The notes below the pieces were generated by a model. That model had not been told where the DNA came from, did not search any database, and saw only the letters and a list, made by a program, of their open reading frames with translations. Position numbers and translations under genes: made by a program. Below are positions 60,808-64,000 of a stretch of 64,000 bases of DNA, piece after piece (within the stretch, counting starts at the first letter, position 1; every line of letters begins with the position of its first letter). Location of the stretch: contig NZ_AUKX01000033.1 in NCBI RefSeq assembly GCF_000424985.1, forward strand, positions 1 to 64,000, given 5' to 3'. The stretch comes from Arenibacter latericius DSM 15913 (lineage in GTDB: Bacteria > Bacteroidota > Bacteroidia > Flavobacteriales > Flavobacteriaceae).

Positions 60808-62313
60808 ATGAAGCAAGAGTCTAGTAGTACTGCAACAAAAGCATCAGCAAGTTTAGAAAATCACTTTCAACAGTTTAGACCTAATATAATTGGGAATTCC
60901 CATGTTTTTGAATCTTTGAACGGGAAACAAGAACTGTTATATGCAGATTGGATTGCTAGCGGCCGACTTTATGCACCTATAGAAGAAATTATGTGCAAAA
61001 AGATAGGACCAATGGTAGCTAATACCCATTCGTTTTCTAGTGAAACAGGAAAAGCGTCTACCTATGCATATAAGCACGCAAGAGAACTTATAAAAAAGCA
61101 TGTAAATGCAAACGAAAATGATGTACTAGTAACTTGTGGTACGGGTATGACGGGTGTTCTAGCGAGATTACAGCGCATTATGGGACTTCGGTGGCCAGAT
61201 GTAGTTAAAAATAAAATTTCGTTGTCTGAGGAAGAAAGACCAGTGGTGTTTATTACCCATATGGAACATCACTCCAATCATGTGCCGTGGATGGAAACTA
61301 TAGCAGATGTGGTAATTCTGCCTTCCGATGAAAACCTATTGGTAGATCCAAAGCAGTTGAGCTTGGAGTTAGATAAATACAAGGATCGGCCCCTTAAAAT
61401 TGGATCCTTTACAGCATGTTCTAATGTTACAGGGATAATTACTCCTTATGAAGAACTTGCAAAAATTATGCATCAGAATGGGGGATATTGTTTTGTGGAT
61501 TTTGCGGCCTCGGCTCCTTATGTAAGAATGGATATGCATCCAGCAGATCCAGAAGCGCAACTAGATGCTATATTTTTTTCTCCTCATAAATTTTTGGGCG
61601 GACCTGGAACCTGTGGGGTGTTAGTTTTTAATAAACAACTATACAATACACAGGTTCCCGATGTGCCTGGTGGGGGAAATGTAAAATGGACCGATCCATG
61701 GGGAGGATTTGCTTATAGTGATGATATTGAAACTAAAGAAGATGGAGGAACCCCAGGCTTTCTTCAGGTGATGCGTACCGCTCTTACCATAGGTTTGAAA
61801 GAGAAAATGGATGTAGATAAGATGAGGGAACGTGAAGAGGAACTTTTAAAACTTTGTTTTAATATGCTCCAAGACATTCCTGGACTCTACATTTTGGGCT
61901 GTAAAGACCAAAAGCGGATTGGTTGTGTATCTTTCGGAATTCAAAACATTCATTATAACTTAATAGTAAGATTGCTTAACGATCATTTTGGAATTCAGGT
62001 TCGCGGTGGTTGGTCTTGTGCTAGTACTTATGGACATCATTTATTTAATATTGATCAGGATGATTCTAAAAGCATGACACAAGCAATTTATAATCAGAAT
62101 TTAACCAACAAACCCGGATGGGTACGGATCTCCCTACATCCGGTAATGACAGATGAGGAAGTGATTAGAATTTGTAATGCTATAGCATTGGTTGCACAAA
62201 ATATTGAGCATTGGAGTTCTCCTTACGTATATAATAACTCGAATAACGAATACGAATGCGAAGAGGGAGATTGTAGAATTATAGAAGAGGTTAAAGGATG
62301 GTTTAAAATATAA
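60808..62313 (+). CDS. Class V aminotransferase-fold PLP enzyme (cysteine desulfurase-like)
   Basis: This 501-residue soluble enzyme is longer than SufS or IscS (about 400). PLP site: FFSPHKFLGGPGTCGVLVF with K261 as the Schiff-base lysine; the co-factor Asp/Gln region CFVDFAASAPYVRMDMHP lies upstream, and THMEHHSNHVPWMETIADVV matches the class V His-stacking block. A loop with GGWSCASTYGHHLF resembles the active Cys region of desulfurases (RGGWSCA), so a sulfur-transfer or lyase activity is possible. The C-terminus is Cys- and acid-rich (NEYECEEGDCRII). Substrate is unknown; no Suf/Isc genes are adjacent. Confidence 0.83.
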   Translation: MKQESSSTATKASASLENHFQQFRPNIIGNSHVFESLNGKQELLYADWIASGRLYAPIEEIMCKKIGPMVANTHSFSSETGKASTYAYKHARELIKKHVNANENDVLVTCGTGMTGVLARLQRIMGLRWPDVVKNKISLSEEERPVVFITHMEHHSNHVPWMETIADVVILPSDENLLVDPKQLSLELDKYKDRPLKIGSFTACSNVTGIITPYEELAKIMHQNGGYCFVDFAASAPYVRMDMHPADPEAQLDAIFFSPHKFLGGPGTCGVLVFNKQLYNTQVPDVPGGGNVKWTDPWGGFAYSDDIETKEDGGTPGFLQVMRTALTIGLKEKMDVDKMREREEELLKLCFNMLQDIPGLYILGCKDQKRIGCVSFGIQNIHYNLIVRLLNDHFGIQVRGGWSCASTYGHHLFNIDQDDSKSMTQAIYNQNLTNKPGWVRISLHPVMTDEEVIRICNAIALVAQNIEHWSSPYVYNNSNNEYECEEGDCRIIEEVKGWFKI

Positions 62314-62321
62314 AATGAGTA

Positions 62322-62348
62322 TCGGGGGAATACTTATAGTTTCCCCGG
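62322..62348. terminator. Weak hairpin between convergent genes
   Basis: CGGGGGAA (62323-62330) pairs imperfectly with TTTCCCCG (62340-62347), with the MFS stop codon in the loop. It has no long T run, so its role as terminator is uncertain. Confidence 0.35.
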
Positions 62349-63533
62349 TTTTCCTGCTCCTATTCCCATATATATTTTAAGGAAGACGACAATTAAAAGG
62401 AGAGTTAGGGAGTAAGTCCACCCTCCGGTAAAATCGAATAAACTTCCAAATACTAAAGGACCTGAGGCGGCTACTAGGTAGCCAATAGATTGTGCCATTC
62501 CCGATAATTCTGTTGCAGTGTCCGAATTCTTCGATCTAAGGACTATAAAAAGTAGCGCTAGTCCAAAAGAACCCCCAAGAACAAACCCAATTAAGGAAAC
62601 CCATAGTGAAATAAACCCAAGAGAAGGAAGTAATAATCCTAATATTCCTATACTCTCTACAAGCATTAATATAATTACAATAAATCGCTGATCATTGATT
62701 TTTCCGGCCCACAGAGGAATAATAACTGAACCAAGAATCCCCGTTGCCTGTGATAGCGAAAGCATCCACCCTGCATAATCAGCATCATACTCTCGACTTT
62801 GGACAATAGCGGGTAGCCATGCAAGAATTACATAAAAGGTAAAGGATTGCAAGCCCATAAAAAAGGCAATCTTCCATGCTTTTGGTGCCTTCCCTAATGT
62901 TTTCATAGCCGCTTTATAATTGCGCTTTTGATCCGATATACTAATCCGAGATAGTTGAGGAATCCATACTAGAAAACCTATAAAAGCCAATATAGCCCAT
63001 ACAGCTAAGGAACCCCTCCAGCCTAAATTGGTATTATCTGCCAGAGGAACACTAATTCCTGCAGCTAAGGAGGCTCCAATAGCCATTACGCTAGAATAAA
63101 GGCTGGTGATAAAACCGGAGTTTGATGAGAAATTCCGTTTCGTAAGACTAGGTAGTAAAACATTGCCAAAAGCAATGGCAATACCAAAGAGTAGCGTTCC
63201 TAAATACAGCGGAAATATGCCCTCTAAAGATCTAACACCTATCCCAATAGTCATTAAGAGTAGCGCACCGAATAAAGTTCTAGCAATTCCAAAACGTTTA
63301 GTAAATAATGGGGTTAGAGAAGAAAATACCCCAAAAGCAATTAAAGGCAGGGTGGTCAATAATCCCAACATAGAATTAGAAAGTCCCGTTGCAATCCTAA
63401 TATGATTTACTAAAGGGCCAACACTAGCCAGGGCAGGCCTAAGGTTTATAGCAATGAATAGTATGCCTAATATTAATAGGATGTCGTTGGTGCTATATCT
63501 TTTCTTTTCTAACGAGGGTTTCTTATATGACAT
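62334..63533 (-). CDS. MFS transporter, CynX/NimT family
   Basis: This 399-residue protein has about 12 membrane segments. Blocks such as NDILLILGILFIAINLRPAL, SVGPLVNHIRIATGLSNSML, LLTTLPLIAFGVFSSLTP and GTLLFGIAIAFGNVLLPSL fit the cyanate/nitroimidazole-type (CynX/NimT) MFS carriers. It probably exports or imports a small anion or drug-like molecule. It is convergent with the class V enzyme gene 20 bases away and separate from the sialate locus; substrate is unknown. Confidence 0.88.
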   Translation of the reverse strand: MSYKKPSLEKKRYSTNDILLILGILFIAINLRPALASVGPLVNHIRIATGLSNSMLGLLTTLPLIAFGVFSSLTPLFTKRFGIARTLFGALLLMTIGIGVRSLEGIFPLYLGTLLFGIAIAFGNVLLPSLTKRNFSSNSGFITSLYSSVMAIGASLAAGISVPLADNTNLGWRGSLAVWAILAFIGFLVWIPQLSRISISDQKRNYKAAMKTLGKAPKAWKIAFFMGLQSFTFYVILAWLPAIVQSREYDADYAGWMLSLSQATGILGSVIIPLWAGKINDQRFIVIILMLVESIGILGLLLPSLGFISLWVSLIGFVLGGSFGLALLFIVLRSKNSDTATELSGMAQSIGYLVAASGPLVFGSLFDFTGGWTYSLTLLLIVVFLKIYMGIGAGKPGKL

Positions 63534-64000
63534 TAGACTATTTATAAGGTTGTAAGTTAAAGAATACTAAACTACGGAATCGTTAAAGATGATCTTAGTT
63601 GCGTTTAAAATATTTATGCTTGTAAAGTTGAAAAAATGACTCAATCTAGTTAATATTCCTATAAGAGAGCCACTCCAATGGACTTGTATTTCAGAACATA
63701 AATCGATCTTTCTTAAAATTTATCGAAATAAATAGGTTTAGAACGGACTTATTTTAAAATTATATTACGTACCTTAAAGCTAAATATGCCAATAAGGGGT
63801 TATGGAATAATTTAAGTGAATAAGTAAGCACAACGTTAAAGTGAATAATTTTTAAACGTTATAACAATCTTCTCTCAACTTTTCAACAACTATTTATTGC
63901 CATAATATTCTATTGGGTTGGCTTTCCGTTGTATGTAATCACGTGAGTGAAGTTCAAATCTATCCTATTCTTTCCCCACAATAAATCATTTTTGAATCAT
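63534..64000. other. Right-end non-coding stretch
   Basis: About 470 bases at the window edge without a convincing gene, hairpin or promoter. It is AT-rich like other intergenic DNA here. Confidence 0.5.

Overview
The window looks like a chromosomal segment of a marine-type Flavobacteriaceae bacterium (phylum Bacteroidota). The evidence is three SusC/SusD outer-membrane pairs, Bacteroidota-type promoters (TAnnTTTG -7 boxes with a TTG about 20 bases upstream), AT-rich intergenic DNA, and a conserved housekeeping block carrying DUF4290, DUF493, YqgE and a START-like protein. Genus cannot be fixed from the sequence alone.

Layout. (1) 1-12.5 kb is a mobile island: the cut-off start of an IS1182-like transposase, a complete IS110-type element with strongly structured flanks, a PD-(D/E)xK nuclease-like orphan, a small XRE-like regulator, a VirD4/TraG-type coupling protein, two related DUF3991/Toprim-like proteins, a DUF3945-like protein, an M23 peptidase and a short RadC. 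No relaxase, integrase or type IV secretion channel gene is visible, so this is either one edge of an integrative element or a decayed remnant. It abuts the 3' end of a tRNA-Met gene (12543-12616, minus strand), a classic integration position. (2) 12.7-21.1 kb is core chromosome: START-like protein, class IV aminotransferase, YqgE, HU, fmt-recQ-NTPase operon, DUF493, DUF4290 and murA. MurA has Asp in place of the fosfomycin-reactive Cys. (3) 21.1-25.7 kb is a SusC/SusD pair of unknown substrate. (4) 26.2-44.7 kb is a sialic-acid utilisation locus. (5) 44.7-54.7 kb holds a propeller-type sensor with a LuxR-like HTH, a third SusC/SusD pair and a sulfatase. (6) 55-63.5 kb holds NhaA, a second sulfatase, a PQQ/haem c dehydrogenase, a class V aminotransferase-like enzyme and an MFS carrier.

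How the sialic-acid locus works, by inference from families: a secreted sialidase (38069-39205), a two-domain sialate O-acetylesterase, an SGNH esterase and a GH20 hexosaminidase trim acetylated sialoglycans. SusC/SusD (26187-31003) takes products across the outer membrane. A periplasmic mutarotase fused to an SSS sodium symporter (42099-44711) equilibrates and imports the sugar. NanA cleaves it to ManNAc and pyruvate, and an N-acylglucosamine 2-epimerase converts ManNAc to GlcNAc. A creatininase-family hydrolase of unknown role sits inside the operon. No GlcNAc kinase, NagA or NagB is present, so later steps must be encoded elsewhere.

The main new observation is a 15-bp inverted repeat, TTATGT-N3-ACATAA, found directly upstream of four transcription units: susC (31015-31029), nanA (31309-31323), the epimerase (40137-40151) and the mutarotase-symporter (42032-42046, one mismatch). 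It was not found ahead of the other two SusC genes. The FadR/FCD-type GntR regulator at 39262-39981 is the obvious candidate to bind it. This predicts a compact sialate regulon and assigns the second SusC/SusD pair to sialate uptake. Other points worth a look are the structured RNA candidates on both sides of the IS110 recombinase gene (possible bridge RNA), the nuclease-like orphan, and the creatininase-family gene.
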